The notes beneath the pieces are model-generated. The model ran no database searches. It was not told where the DNA came from and saw only the letters and a list, made by a program, of their open reading frames with translations. A program made the position numbers and the translations under genes. Positions 45,315 through 54,790 of a stretch of DNA of 64,000 nucleotides are shown in pieces. Each line of letters opens with the position of its first letter. Position 1 is the first letter of the stretch. This DNA comes from Rhodocyclales bacterium (lineage in GTDB: Bacteria; Pseudomonadota; Gammaproteobacteria; Burkholderiales; Rhodocyclaceae): contig JAQGMF010000030.1 of the NCBI GenBank assembly GCA_028292505.1, positions 86,824 to 150,823 of the forward strand, read 5' to 3'.

Positions 45315-47965
45315 GCGACGTCTTTCTCGGGATCACGCCGACGCGGCAAGGTGCGCACCTTGGTCGTGAGGGCGTCGTCAAAACGCGTGGCCGTGTCGGC
45401 GCCGACGCGGGCGAGGTCGGCCGCATAGAGGTTGGTCTCGCGCAGGTCGGCGCCTTCCAGGCGTGCGCTGGCGAAGCTGCTGTTCATGAGCTTGGCACCA
45501 GCCAGGTTGGCCTTGCGCAGATCCGCCTTGATGAAACGGCAGTCGGTAGCTGTGGCAGCGGCAAAGCTTGCTGCTTGCAGATCGGTACTCGAAAAGTCCG
45601 CCTCGCGAATGCGCGCGTCGTCGAAGCGTGCACCGCGCAAGCTGGCCGGGCGGAAATTGCTGGTATGGATTTCGGCACCACTGAAGTCAGCGCCATCGAG
45701 CATATTGACACCGACAAACACCGTCTTGATGATGCGGGCGCCGATGAAGCGCATGCCCTCTGCTTTGATTTCGATGAAGGAAGCACGCTCCAGGCTAGCG
45801 CCGGAGAAGTCCGCACCGCCCAACGCGCAGCGCACGAAGGCGGCGCGATCGAGGCAGGTGTTGCGGCATACGAGACCCTGCAGATCGGCATCGAGCAAGA
45901 CTATGTCAGCAGCATTACTGCCGGAGAGGTCTGCCTCGCGAAAATCCGCGCCGCCCATCAGATTGGCTTTCTGCAGATTGGCGCCGACAAAACATGCGCG
46001 GGCGAAATGCGCACCGCGCAGGATGGCGCTTTCCAGTATGGCGTCAGCGAAGTTGGCATCGCTCAGATTGGCCTCGCCAAGATTCGCTTCGCGCAGGCTC
46101 GCACCCGTGAGATTCGCTCGCGTGAAATTGGCTCGCGCTAATACTGCCTTGTCGAAGCGGCAACCCGCAAGATCGCAGGCCGTGAAGTCGACCATTTCGA
46201 GTTGCGCGCCGCTGAAATCGCAGCCCGCGAAACTCATGCCGGCGAGATTCGCGCCAGTGAGATTGATGCCCGCAAACGAACCGCCACTTTGTAGATGCTG
46301 CACGGCGCGCTGACGAATCCATTCGGTACGCTCGGTTGGCATGGCGTCGGCCGCCTGCTGCAGATGCGCGCTGAGGCGATAGCCCTCCTTGGCTTGCCGC
46401 TCGGCATCGTGCGCGCGCTTGCGGAAAGCCGGGTCCTCCAGATACTGATCGATTTCGTCGACCGGTCCATTTCCCGTAGCAAGTTCGCTACGCACCTTGG
46501 CCAGCACGTCGAACTGCCCCTGCGCGCTGAGCGTAGGCGGGCCCTTGGGTTTCGCCGAATACTCCTGCTCTATGACACCGTAATCCATGCCGAGATCGGC
46601 GAACAAGGCGCGTCGCTCGCCATCGGATTTTTTCTCGAGCGTGGCCAATTCTGCCTTGCCCGTTTCAGCGCGCGCCTTCACCTGCGCAAGAAAAGCCGGC
46701 AAGTCTTCGAGCTTCTGCGGCAAGGCTGTGGGCGGCGGCGGCAGGCTCGGCGCGTGGCCTTCGTCGGGATTGATGCCGTAGCTGGCGACCAGGGCGCGCG
46801 CGCGCTCGATCTCAGCCACCTGGCGTCGACGCAGATTCTCCGCCAGCAAGGGGCGCGGGTCGGCAGGCGGCGCGCTGACGAACTGTTCGACGCTGTAGCG
46901 TTCATCCATGCCGCCGGGCAAAAGATCGTCTTCCTTGAGCATCAGGAAGTGACCATTATCGGGATCGAGTCGCCCCTGAATGGCATTGGCATAGTGGTCG
47001 AGCGGGCGCGCCTCATGCTGCCACTCGGCAGCGGCGAGCAGCAGCTTGATATCTGCAGCGTCTTCCTCGGCGACTTCCATGCTGCCGCGACTGATCAGCA
47101 CGGCGCATTCGCGATGCGGGAAGAACAATACGGTATCGAGTTGCGTGGGAATTTCCTGGCAGCGCGGCTGATCGTTGATCAGTCGCGTGACGAAGCAGCG
47201 TGTCACGAGACCGGGCAAGCTGCCGCGCAGTACAGGCTGCGTAGGGTGCAGGTTCTCGAACTCCCATGGTGCGTCCGGCGCAATCGGCAGGTCCAGCCAT
47301 TGATCCTGCGGCGAGACGTTGCAGTGACGCCAGTCGATATCGCGCGCCAGTCCGGGGAAATCCGTCTTCAACCAGTTGTCATCATAGGTGCCGATCAGCG
47401 CGGCGCGCTCGGGATGCATGACGTCGCGCGCACCGAAGCCCGCAGGGCGAATCGGCTTGCCGGGTCGGATCGACGGATCGTCTGGATACTCCACTTGCGG
47501 CAAGCGCCAGGGCGTCTGGTCCTGCGGCTTCACGTGACCCATGCCACTGGCATTCAGCGCAAAGTCCTCGCCGCCGTACGCCACCTTCCAGTCAATCGGC
47601 ATATCGTGAAAAACTTGCGGTGCACTCGGGTCTTTGCCTTGCCAATGGCGTTCGCCATAAACGACGAGCGCCTTCTCCTTGCCTGCCACGCGTGCCCGGA
47701 CAGCGCATGCCGGCGCTGCCCCACCGGGCGGGCTGGCGCGGCCATGTACCAGGTACTCGCCGCGAACCTTGGGCATGCAGGCATCGAGCGCAGCTTCAGC
47801 GCCGAGTTCTTCGGCGATGAACTGCCAGAGCGCGGCTTCGCCACGCATGCGCAACGGCCCTTGCAACGAGACGAACAACATCGGCGTGACGATGAAGCGG
47901 AAGCGCCCACGATACTCAATCGTGCGCGTGAGCAGTGCGACTGCGCCGGGCTTGATGGTTTTCAT
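45311..47965 (-). CDS. DUF2169 adaptor fused to pentapeptide repeats
   Basis: 884 residues from the ATG at 47965 (MKTIKPGAVALLTRTIEYRG); the frame runs 12 codons further into a REP-like repeat and that part is rejected. The N-terminal half (about 1-330) is DUF2169, with YGERHWQGKDPSAPQVFHDM, CNVSPQDQWLDLPI and VLFFPHRECAVLIS. A charged helical linker follows (about 380-560). From about 575 to the end come pentapeptide repeats (ANFTRANLTGASLREANLGE). DUF2169 proteins act as adaptors for loading DUF4150-type effectors on VgrG in Agrobacterium. It lies between vgrG and the second pentapeptide gene. Confidence 0.88.
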   Translation of the reverse strand: MKTIKPGAVALLTRTIEYRGRFRFIVTPMLFVSLQGPLRMRGEAALWQFIAEELGAEAALDACMPKVRGEYLVHGRASPPGGAAPACAVRARVAGKEKALVVYGERHWQGKDPSAPQVFHDMPIDWKVAYGGEDFALNASGMGHVKPQDQTPWRLPQVEYPDDPSIRPGKPIRPAGFGARDVMHPERAALIGTYDDNWLKTDFPGLARDIDWRHCNVSPQDQWLDLPIAPDAPWEFENLHPTQPVLRGSLPGLVTRCFVTRLINDQPRCQEIPTQLDTVLFFPHRECAVLISRGSMEVAEEDAADIKLLLAAAEWQHEARPLDHYANAIQGRLDPDNGHFLMLKEDDLLPGGMDERYSVEQFVSAPPADPRPLLAENLRRRQVAEIERARALVASYGINPDEGHAPSLPPPPTALPQKLEDLPAFLAQVKARAETGKAELATLEKKSDGERRALFADLGMDYGVIEQEYSAKPKGPPTLSAQGQFDVLAKVRSELATGNGPVDEIDQYLEDPAFRKRAHDAERQAKEGYRLSAHLQQAADAMPTERTEWIRQRAVQHLQSGGSFAGINLTGANLAGMSFAGCDFSGAQLEMVDFTACDLAGCRFDKAVLARANFTRANLTGASLREANLGEANLSDANFADAILESAILRGAHFARACFVGANLQKANLMGGADFREADLSGSNAADIVLLDADLQGLVCRNTCLDRAAFVRCALGGADFSGASLERASFIEIKAEGMRFIGARIIKTVFVGVNMLDGADFSGAEIHTSNFRPASLRGARFDDARIREADFSSTDLQAASFAAATATDCRFIKADLRKANLAGAKLMNSSFASARLEGADLRETNLYAADLARVGADTATRFDDALTTKVRTLPRRRDPEKDVA

Positions 47966-47996
47966 GCGGCTTGTCCGGAACCCGTTTTCAAAACGC

Positions 47997-48075
47997 GTCA
48001 TTCCCGCGAAAGCGGGAATCCACTTCTACGCGAGATCCGTGCCGATAGGTGGATTCCCGCTTCCGCAGAAATGAC
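47997..48075. repeat. REP-like inverted dimer, copy 6
   Basis: Same family, with an altered right arm (GATTCCCGCTTCCGCAGAAA instead of the perfect arm). It lies between the vgrG and DUF2169 genes on the minus strand and slightly overlaps the upstream extension of the DUF2169 frame. Confidence 0.88.
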
Positions 48076-48132
48076 ATTGTCTTATTCAGACACGGCCCGG
48101 AGCTGAGAAGCGCGCTCTCGCCAAACATACTT

Positions 48133-50361
48133 TTACGCAATGATGTGCGCATCGGCGGTCTTGATCTCGAAGGACGCTTTTTCGCACTTGAGGACCACGT
48201 AGGCCATGTTCACGCCTTTGGTCTCCATGTTCATGCCGGTGGCACTGATCGAGATGCCGGTGGTTTCGAGTTTTTCTGCGGTCTGCGCAATGGCCACGCC
48301 GACTGCCTGATAGGTCATGCCGGCGACCGAGCTTTGTGAGCCGAATGTTTGCGTCAGGAAGCCGCCGATCTTGTCGAACATATTGTCGATGGTGCGGTTG
48401 CCGCCCGGCGAGATGATTGTCAGGCCTGCCGGTGCGGTGATCGTCACCGGCCCCGCCGCCGTCATCTTCCAGGGCCCACCCACGGTTTGCGTAAGGCTCG
48501 ACGCGATGGTCTCAGTCTTGGCCGCACCGACCGTGACGCTCTGGTTTGCCCCGACGGTCAGGGTCTGGTTCGCGCCGATGGTGATGCTCTCGGCGGAACC
48601 AACTGTTTCAGTGCGGTTGGCACCGATCGTTATTTTTTCATTGGCACCGACCTTCTCAGTGCGATTGGCACCGATGGTGATGCTCTCGTTCGAGCCGACA
48701 CTTTCGGTGCGATTGACACCGATGGTGATCTTCTCGTTGTTGTCGACGGTCTCGGTACGGTCGTGCTTGACGTGCACCGTCTCGTCATTGTCGATGGTCT
48801 TCTTGCGATCGTGGCCGACCCAGTGGGTCTCGTCCTTTTCGACCTCGATGTCCTGGTTCTTCTCGGCGTGGATCAAAAGCTGCTCGGAGCCCTTCTTGTC
48901 CTCGAAGCGGATCTCATTGAAATTGTCGGGCGTGCCGCCTTTGCTCGAACGCGTCTTGACACCGCTCTGCGTCATATTGGCGGGCAATTCGTAAGGTGGC
49001 ATCTGCTCGGCGTTGTACACGCGGCCGGTGATGATGGGCCGGTCGGGATCGCCTTCGAGAAAGTCGACCACCACTTCCTGGCCGATGCGCGGGATTGCGA
49101 CGAAGCCCCAATTCTTGCCCGCCCAAGGATGCGAAACGCGTACCCAGCAAGAGCTGTGTTCGTCCTTCTTGCCGTACCGATCCCAGTGGAACTGCACTTT
49201 GACGCGGCCGTATTTGTCGGTGTAAATCTCATCGCCGGCAGGGCCGACGACGATTGCCGTCTGCGGCCCCTGCACGAAAGGTTTGGGTGTGGTGCGGCGT
49301 GGCCTGAAATCCTGTCGCGTATTGAGTGCGCTGAAGCTGCACTGGAATTCACTGCCCGTGCTGGCACCCGTTTCGATACCTTCTGCGCGAATAGAGGTGT
49401 GTGTACTGATGATCAGGTATTCGCGATTCTGATCCTTGCGAGCGTGACCCTTGAGCGTGAACAGATGCGCCGCAGCGACACGTCGCACATTGGTCCTTGC
49501 CTGTGCCAGCTCGAACTGCGCCTGCAACTCGTCAACCCTCACCTGCGCGTAATGTTTGCCGTCCGGCACTTTGTCGAAATCGCCAGGGTGATCGAAGATT
49601 TCGTGCTTGCCTTCGCCATGTTCGCGCGGCACAGAGGCTGTGCCTTCGAGCTTGACGGAAGGCTTGGTGAAATCGAAATCGGTCAGCACCGTCTTGCCCG
49701 GTTGCACTTGCCGCTGGTAGGACCAGTCGCTGATGAAATCAGACTCTTCCTTCGTACCGCGATTCTCGACGAATTCGATTTCAGCGCTACCACCTATCGG
49801 TGTGTGCGCACTGTAAGCATCGGCCAGCACAAGGACATTCTTGCCCTTCTGATATTCGAAGAAGTAGTAGATGCCTTCCTGCTCCATGAGACGGCAGACG
49901 AAGTTGTAATCCGACTCGCGATACTGCACGCAGTAATCCCAAGTCTTGTAGGAACCCGTCAGCGCATCGCGCACTTCGGCAATGGTGTGATCGGCAAAGA
50001 CTGCCTTGATGATGTCGGGAACGGTCTTGCTCTGGAATATCTTGCAGTCCGTAGTGCGTGTCAGGAACCACAGCCACGGCCGCACTTGTAGACGATAGGC
50101 TTGATGGCGGCCTTGCGTCCCAATATGCGAAATGCTGGTGACATAACCGGCAAAGAAACGGTCTTTCTGTTCGGGGATGCTCGCACGCAAGCTGACGAGC
50201 TTGCCGAGTATGCCATCCAGATCGACATTGGTTTCGGTGCTGAGACACTCGATCTCGAAATCCGCAACGCGCGACAGGCCCTCGTCCGCCACCAGTTGGG
50301 AGAACAACAGGGTGTTGGCCCCCAACGGCGTAATCAGTTCAAACTGTGTTGTGTCTGCCAT
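48133..50361 (-). CDS. vgrG: T6SS spike protein VgrG (TssI)
   Basis: A 742-residue VgrG. The gp27-like part (about 1-360) has DYNFVCRLMEQEGIYYFFEY and QAYRLQVRPWLWFLTRTTDC. The gp5 OB-fold part has YTDKYGRVKVQFHWDRYGK and SCWVRVSHPWAGKNWGF. A needle of short repeats (ESITIGANRTEKVGANEKIT) runs through about 540-640. The remaining 100 residues continue as beta structure to TADAHIIA, with no recognisable toxin domain. Trimers form the spike that carries the DUF4150 tip. It lies downstream of a TPR-methyltransferase gene (119-base gap). Confidence 0.95.
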   Translation of the reverse strand: MADTTQFELITPLGANTLLFSQLVADEGLSRVADFEIECLSTETNVDLDGILGKLVSLRASIPEQKDRFFAGYVTSISHIGTQGRHQAYRLQVRPWLWFLTRTTDCKIFQSKTVPDIIKAVFADHTIAEVRDALTGSYKTWDYCVQYRESDYNFVCRLMEQEGIYYFFEYQKGKNVLVLADAYSAHTPIGGSAEIEFVENRGTKEESDFISDWSYQRQVQPGKTVLTDFDFTKPSVKLEGTASVPREHGEGKHEIFDHPGDFDKVPDGKHYAQVRVDELQAQFELAQARTNVRRVAAAHLFTLKGHARKDQNREYLIISTHTSIRAEGIETGASTGSEFQCSFSALNTRQDFRPRRTTPKPFVQGPQTAIVVGPAGDEIYTDKYGRVKVQFHWDRYGKKDEHSSCWVRVSHPWAGKNWGFVAIPRIGQEVVVDFLEGDPDRPIITGRVYNAEQMPPYELPANMTQSGVKTRSSKGGTPDNFNEIRFEDKKGSEQLLIHAEKNQDIEVEKDETHWVGHDRKKTIDNDETVHVKHDRTETVDNNEKITIGVNRTESVGSNESITIGANRTEKVGANEKITIGANRTETVGSAESITIGANQTLTVGANQSVTVGAAKTETIASSLTQTVGGPWKMTAAGPVTITAPAGLTIISPGGNRTIDNMFDKIGGFLTQTFGSQSSVAGMTYQAVGVAIAQTAEKLETTGISISATGMNMETKGVNMAYVVLKCEKASFEIKTADAHIIA

Positions 50362-50480
50362 AGGTGTGCCATATCGGTTGCCATATTGGTTAGATCGACC
50401 AAGCCGTTGATCATGCCCCGCGAGGCGAAGCTACAGGATTGCCGGTTGCTTGTAAAACCTCGTGCCCAGCCGCGCCGCGC

Positions 50481-51824
50481 TCAAGGTTTCTGCGCCGTCA
50501 CCACCCAGCCCATGACAGGCTCGCCGCCCTCGCTGCGCAGCGCCACCTCGATCATTTCCCCCGCCGCCAGACCAGCCCGCGCGAACGCCGCACGCAGATA
50601 GCCACGCGTATGGGCATAGCGTCCATGCGGATTGATGGCGTAACCGACGTCCTCCGCCACCTTGCCCTCGCCCTTCTCGACGGTGAAGACCAGCACGCCG
50701 CCATGACGCAGCGCGTCGTGCGAAGCCTGAAACACCTCGTCGAGCGGGCCGAAGTAGACGATGGTATCGGCCGAGACAATGGCATCGTAACTGTCTTTGC
50801 GGGCGCCAATATAGGCCGTCAATTCCGCCTTCTCAAGCGCGTCGTAGCACTGCTTGGCTTCGGCCTTGGCCAGCATGCCGCCGGAAAGATCGACACCCGA
50901 AAGCTGGCGCGCGAAGGGGCGCAACAATGGCCCACACAAACCCGTACCGCAGCCGGCATCGAGAATATCGAGTTGCGCCGCTGTTGCTTCCAGCACTTTT
51001 CCCAGCGCCTCGGTGACGATCTCCGGCGCCTTGTAGGACAAACGCTCCTGCAACTGCGCATCGAAGCTCTCGGCGAAACGGTCGAAGGTATGTTCGATAT
51101 AGTCGTCCGCCGCTCGCGCCGGCACGTCCTTGCCGGAACATGCCGAATACATATGCTTCGCCACAGGATGATCCGGCGCCTCTTCCAGCCATTGCCGAAA
51201 TACCTCGGCAGCCTCTTCGATACGGCCCAGCGTGTAATAGGCGATGCCGAGCAGGCGACGGCTGTCGGGATTGCCTGGCATCAGCGCAATGGAGCGGCAA
51301 TAGTATTCCACCGCTTCCTTGATGCGCCCTTGTGCGGCGAACAGCAGGCCCATATTGTTATAGGCGCTGACGTGCTGCGGATTGAGTTCGATGGCGCGAC
51401 GATAGCATTCGTCCGCCTCGCGCCACTGCTCCTGTAATTTGTGCACGACCCCGAGATTGTTGAAAACGTCGGCCTGATCGGGCTGCAGACTCAGCGCGTG
51501 ACGATAGGCTGCGGCAGCCTCCTCCAGCCGTCCGCTCTCCGCCAATACGTTACCGATATTGATATGGCATCCGACATGCTCAGGCATCAGGGCGATGGCG
51601 CGCTGGATGAGTGCGATGGACTCACCGTCGCGCCCGCGCTGATGCATCAATACGCCGAGAAAATGCAGTACATCGGGATGCTCCGGCGCGACTTCGAGAA
51701 TGCGCTTGTAAAGCTCCTCAGCGCCATCGAGCCGCTGTTTCTGATGCAGCTCCAGCGCATAGACTAGTGCCTCGTCGAGCGTGGCGGTGGAATCGTCATC
51801 TTCAGTCTGGGCAGGGGCGGTCAT
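50481..51824 (-). CDS. TPR-repeat protein with C-terminal methyltransferase domain
   Basis: A 447-residue fusion. About six TPR units (17-220) are visible, for example ADVFNNLGVVHKLQEQWREA and VSAYNNMGLLFAAQGRIKEA. A class I SAM-dependent methyltransferase domain follows (about 285-447), with the SAM-binding LDAGCGTGLCG and later DAIVSADTIVYFG. The substrate is unknown; TPRs suggest a protein partner. It is first in the minus run leading to vgrG. It could be a T6SS accessory protein, an effector or an unrelated neighbour. Confidence 0.85.
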   Translation of the reverse strand: MTAPAQTEDDDSTATLDEALVYALELHQKQRLDGAEELYKRILEVAPEHPDVLHFLGVLMHQRGRDGESIALIQRAIALMPEHVGCHINIGNVLAESGRLEEAAAAYRHALSLQPDQADVFNNLGVVHKLQEQWREADECYRRAIELNPQHVSAYNNMGLLFAAQGRIKEAVEYYCRSIALMPGNPDSRRLLGIAYYTLGRIEEAAEVFRQWLEEAPDHPVAKHMYSACSGKDVPARAADDYIEHTFDRFAESFDAQLQERLSYKAPEIVTEALGKVLEATAAQLDILDAGCGTGLCGPLLRPFARQLSGVDLSGGMLAKAEAKQCYDALEKAELTAYIGARKDSYDAIVSADTIVYFGPLDEVFQASHDALRHGGVLVFTVEKGEGKVAEDVGYAINPHGRYAHTRGYLRAAFARAGLAAGEMIEVALRSEGGEPVMGWVVTAQKP

Positions 51825-51945
51825 GAGCGAGAGACAGGGCTAATCGTGCTCGTATCATCGCCGAAAGCAGAAAACTCGGAAAGACCCGTTGCAATCCAGC
51901 CGTCGAGTCACACCACAATCTGGTGGCCGACAACCGATCAATCAC

Positions 51946-52548
51946 TCACGGCGCAGGGCGAGGACTCTCGGACGCATTGGTTGGCGGAAATGCGCGACAC
52001 CGAATAGGCGCCACCGCTTTTCCAGGAGGTACAACCATTCCCTCCCTGAAGCACGTCACTTTGCCTGGCCCATCGGCCCAGAACTGATGAGGATCGATAT
52101 CGTGTCCAGGTTCGTTGTTGACCCGTAGCTCGTAATGAACATGCTCTCGGGAACCGTAGCAACTAGTATGCAGCAAAGGGATGATGTGGCCCAACAGATC
52201 GCCAGGTTTAACCTTCTGAGAAACAATCACGATGGGTTTGAAGTGCGCATAAGCCACGTAGACCGGCCTTACTACATCCTTGTAGCGCCCCACCATATCC
52301 GTTGCCACGAAGATATCGTAGCCGGAGCAAGGATTGGGATTTATCCGCACAACGGTGCCATATGTCGCAGAGATAACTTCAGTCCCGGCATCAGCACCGA
52401 AATCAATGCCACGGTGCCCGCCAGGCAAATATGCCCCTCCGACGCAATTGGTCGAGGACAAATAATCGTTACAAATCCACGGGTCGCCTCTTGTGGCACA
52501 CCCCACCAGCAAGAGAACGCAAGTTGCAATCAGGCTTTTGCTCAACAT
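51946..52548 (-). CDS. M23-family endopeptidase lipoprotein
   Basis: A 200-residue LytM/M23 metallopeptidase. The lipobox LLVGC puts the lipidated Cys at 17. Zinc ligands and catalytic histidines look complete: HRGID (H45, D49), YAHF (H102) and HVH (136-138). M23 enzymes cut peptidoglycan cross-bridges. There is no LysM or coiled-coil domain, unlike NlpD. GGGAGCGG precedes the ATG. It lies between the T6SS run and the second polyuronate block and might open cell wall for secretion, or be independent. Confidence 0.82.
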   Translation of the reverse strand: MLSKSLIATCVLLLVGCATRGDPWICNDYLSSTNCVGGAYLPGGHRGIDFGADAGTEVISATYGTVVRINPNPCSGYDIFVATDMVGRYKDVVRPVYVAYAHFKPIVIVSQKVKPGDLLGHIIPLLHTSCYGSREHVHYELRVNNEPGHDIDPHQFWADGPGKVTCFREGMVVPPGKAVAPIRCRAFPPTNASESPRPAP

Positions 52549-52805
52549 TGATCCGCTCCCAAATATGCCAACATACTACTACTGGTCTCGACTCAGGATC
52601 GAGGGACACAAATGACAACGGTTTGCACCGATCAAGTACGCCAATCTGAGCAACATGCCTGGAACGACTCAGTGTTGCAATCCATGCATGGCCGGCGCCG
52701 CGCCCTGTGTGCGCTGCAGCAACAAAGTTGTCGGGGAAAGATGTCTAATTCGAGACGCAAGGCATTACTATCCGGCCACCGCCACCTCTGGGGAGTATCA
52801 ACATC

Positions 52806-54710
52806 ATGATTCGTTTCACGCTGCGCCGCCTGCTCGCTGCGCTTCCGGCATTTGCCACGGCCTCCGCCTTTGCTTTTACGCAAGCGCCTGCCTTGGACGC
52901 GCTGGTCAAAGACAAGAAACTTCCACCTTTGGAACAACGTCTGCCAAGCAAGCCCGAAGTGGTTAAGCCTCTAACCAAAACGGGTACTTATGGTGGCACC
53001 TTACGCACTGCGATGCGCGCCAGTAGCGATCAGAACAGCATCACACGCCTGATCGGTGTCGAAGGTTTGACACGCTGGTCGATGGATTTCAATAAACCGC
53101 TACCGAATGTCGCGGAAAGCTGGACGATGAGCCCCGATGCGTCGGAATACACGTTCAAACTGCGCAAGGGAATGCGCTGGTCGGACGGAACGCCTTTCAC
53201 CTCCGACGACGTTTTGTTCGCGATGAACGACCTTGTCTATAACAAACAGTTCTTCACATTGACGCCCGATCAATATGTGGTCAAAGACCAGGGCGCGGTC
53301 GTCACAGCACCTGATGCATCGACTGTCGTATTCAAGTTTCCTGGGCCAAACCTCGCCTTCCCCGAGCAGCTTGCTACGGGCCTGGGCCAGCATCCTGCGA
53401 TGTACCAGAAAAAATACTGCTCTCAGTTTCACCCCAAGTACAACCCGAAGATCGCAGATCTACTCGCTTCCGAGAAGGTCAAGGACTGGTCTTCGTTGCT
53501 CCGCCTCAAATGCGGCGACATCGAGCTCCCTGCACGCTGGGGCAATCTCGATCGTCCGACACTCGATCCGTGGCTCCTGAAGGAACCGTATAGCGGTAGT
53601 GCAACGCGCGTCGTGCTGGAACGTAATCCGTATTTCTGGCAAGTCGACGACAAGGGTCAGCAACTGCCCTACATCGACAAGATCCAGCTGCAAGTAATCT
53701 CGGACGTGGAAACAATGGTGTTGGCAACCATCAATGGGCAACTCGACTATCAGCATCGCCACATCTACCCGATCCAGAACCGTCCGGTTCTTTCCGAGAA
53801 TGCTGCCAAGGCCAACTACAAGGTCCTCACTTTCCCCGGAACTGCGGCGAGTGCGTTGGGCATGTATCTCAATCAGACGACCAAGGACGCCAAGCTGCGC
53901 AAACTGATCCGCCAAAAGGATTTTCGCGTTGCGCTGTCGTACGGCATCGATCGCAAGGAAGTCAACGATATCGTCTATCTCGGTCAATCCGTTCCCTGGC
54001 AAACGGGCCCGGTCAAAGAGTCCCGCTGGTACAACGAAAAGCTTGGCACGCAGTACCTGAACTATGACGTCAAGCTTGCCAACCAGATGCTCGACAAGCT
54101 GGGCCTGACCACGCGTGATGCGGACGGCTATCGTCAGTACCCTGAAGGGGGTCGCATCCGCATGAACACCATTGTGTCCCTCGCGCAAACCGCGCAGATC
54201 GACGGGCTGGAACTCATCCGCAAACAGTGGGCCAAGATTGGTATTGAAATGCTGGTGCTGTCGTCCGAGCGCTCGTTGTTTTACGACCGCGCTTCGAACA
54301 ACGACTACGACATCAGTGTCGACCAAATCTCGGGCGGCTACGATATCAACTTTAATCCGCGCTCGGTCCTCTCCATCAATCTGACAGAGTCCCGCGTCAG
54401 TATCCCCTGGACACGCTGGGCGCTCTCGGGTGGCAAGCAGGGTGAAGAGCCGTCGGAAAGCATGAAGAAACGCCTCGCGCTCTATGACAAGTTCCAGGTC
54501 GCCAAGACACAGGCCGAGGCTGACGGCTATTTCAAGGAAATCCTGGCCATTGCCGCGGACGAATTCGAGACGATCGGTGTGGTGCGCACCTACGGCGAAA
54601 CTGCGATTCGCAGCAACCGCCTGCAAAATGTGTATGAAAAAATGCTGGCAAGCTGGACATATCCGAACCCCAGCCCTGCGCTCCCGCAGCAGTGGTTCTT
54701 CAGCAAGTAA
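52806..54710 (+). CDS. Family 5 extracellular solute-binding protein, copy 2
   Basis: 634 residues with an N-terminal signal (RRLLAALPAFATASAFA). It is alignable with the protein at 13986 from end to end: GGTLRTAMRASSDQNSITRL, YTFKLRKGMRWSDGTPF, ARWGNLDRPTLDPWL and QQLPYIDKIQLQ. It is expected to bind an oligomer in the periplasm, probably an oligouronide given the lyase that follows. No transporter membrane or ATPase genes are near. An intrinsic terminator follows at 54733-54760. Confidence 0.88.
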   Translation: MIRFTLRRLLAALPAFATASAFAFTQAPALDALVKDKKLPPLEQRLPSKPEVVKPLTKTGTYGGTLRTAMRASSDQNSITRLIGVEGLTRWSMDFNKPLPNVAESWTMSPDASEYTFKLRKGMRWSDGTPFTSDDVLFAMNDLVYNKQFFTLTPDQYVVKDQGAVVTAPDASTVVFKFPGPNLAFPEQLATGLGQHPAMYQKKYCSQFHPKYNPKIADLLASEKVKDWSSLLRLKCGDIELPARWGNLDRPTLDPWLLKEPYSGSATRVVLERNPYFWQVDDKGQQLPYIDKIQLQVISDVETMVLATINGQLDYQHRHIYPIQNRPVLSENAAKANYKVLTFPGTAASALGMYLNQTTKDAKLRKLIRQKDFRVALSYGIDRKEVNDIVYLGQSVPWQTGPVKESRWYNEKLGTQYLNYDVKLANQMLDKLGLTTRDADGYRQYPEGGRIRMNTIVSLAQTAQIDGLELIRKQWAKIGIEMLVLSSERSLFYDRASNNDYDISVDQISGGYDINFNPRSVLSINLTESRVSIPWTRWALSGGKQGEEPSESMKKRLALYDKFQVAKTQAEADGYFKEILAIAADEFETIGVVRTYGETAIRSNRLQNVYEKMLASWTYPNPSPALPQQWFFSK

Positions 54711-54732
54711 GCACGGCAAAGTAGATGTTTTC

Positions 54733-54760
54733 ACAAAGCCTTTCCTCGGAAGGGCTTTGT
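54733..54760 (+). terminator. Intrinsic terminator after binding protein gene
   Basis: ACAAAGCC and GGCTTTGT form a stem around a short GA-rich loop, followed by TTTTTT. It ends the binding-protein transcript and lies inside the possible upstream extension of the next frame, arguing for the later lyase start at 54791. Confidence 0.8.
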
Positions 54761-54790
54761 TTTTTCCACCGATGCAGCGCAGTCCGATAT

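Noticed and set aside
46295..48106. 603-codon plus-strand frame opposite the DUF2169 gene
   Set aside because: The minus-strand protein has clear DUF2169 and pentapeptide repeats; the plus-strand product has none and runs into a REP-like repeat.
48500..48760. Short regular repeats that could suggest a CRISPR array or minisatellite
   Set aside because: They encode the repeating TIGANRTE-type strands of the VgrG needle; there are no spacers of CRISPR form.
48349..50091. 580-codon plus-strand frame opposite vgrG
   Set aside because: Its repeats are only the complement of the VgrG needle repeats.
52655..52966. Cysteine-rich small frame upstream of the second family 5 binding protein
   Set aside because: Only about 50 codons precede the binding-protein gene, and the rest is that gene in another frame; no ribosome-binding site is seen.
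54725..54790. N-terminal extension of the PL5-fold lyase
   Set aside because: It lies on the intrinsic terminator of the preceding gene and lacks similarity to the family start; ATG 54791 preferred.
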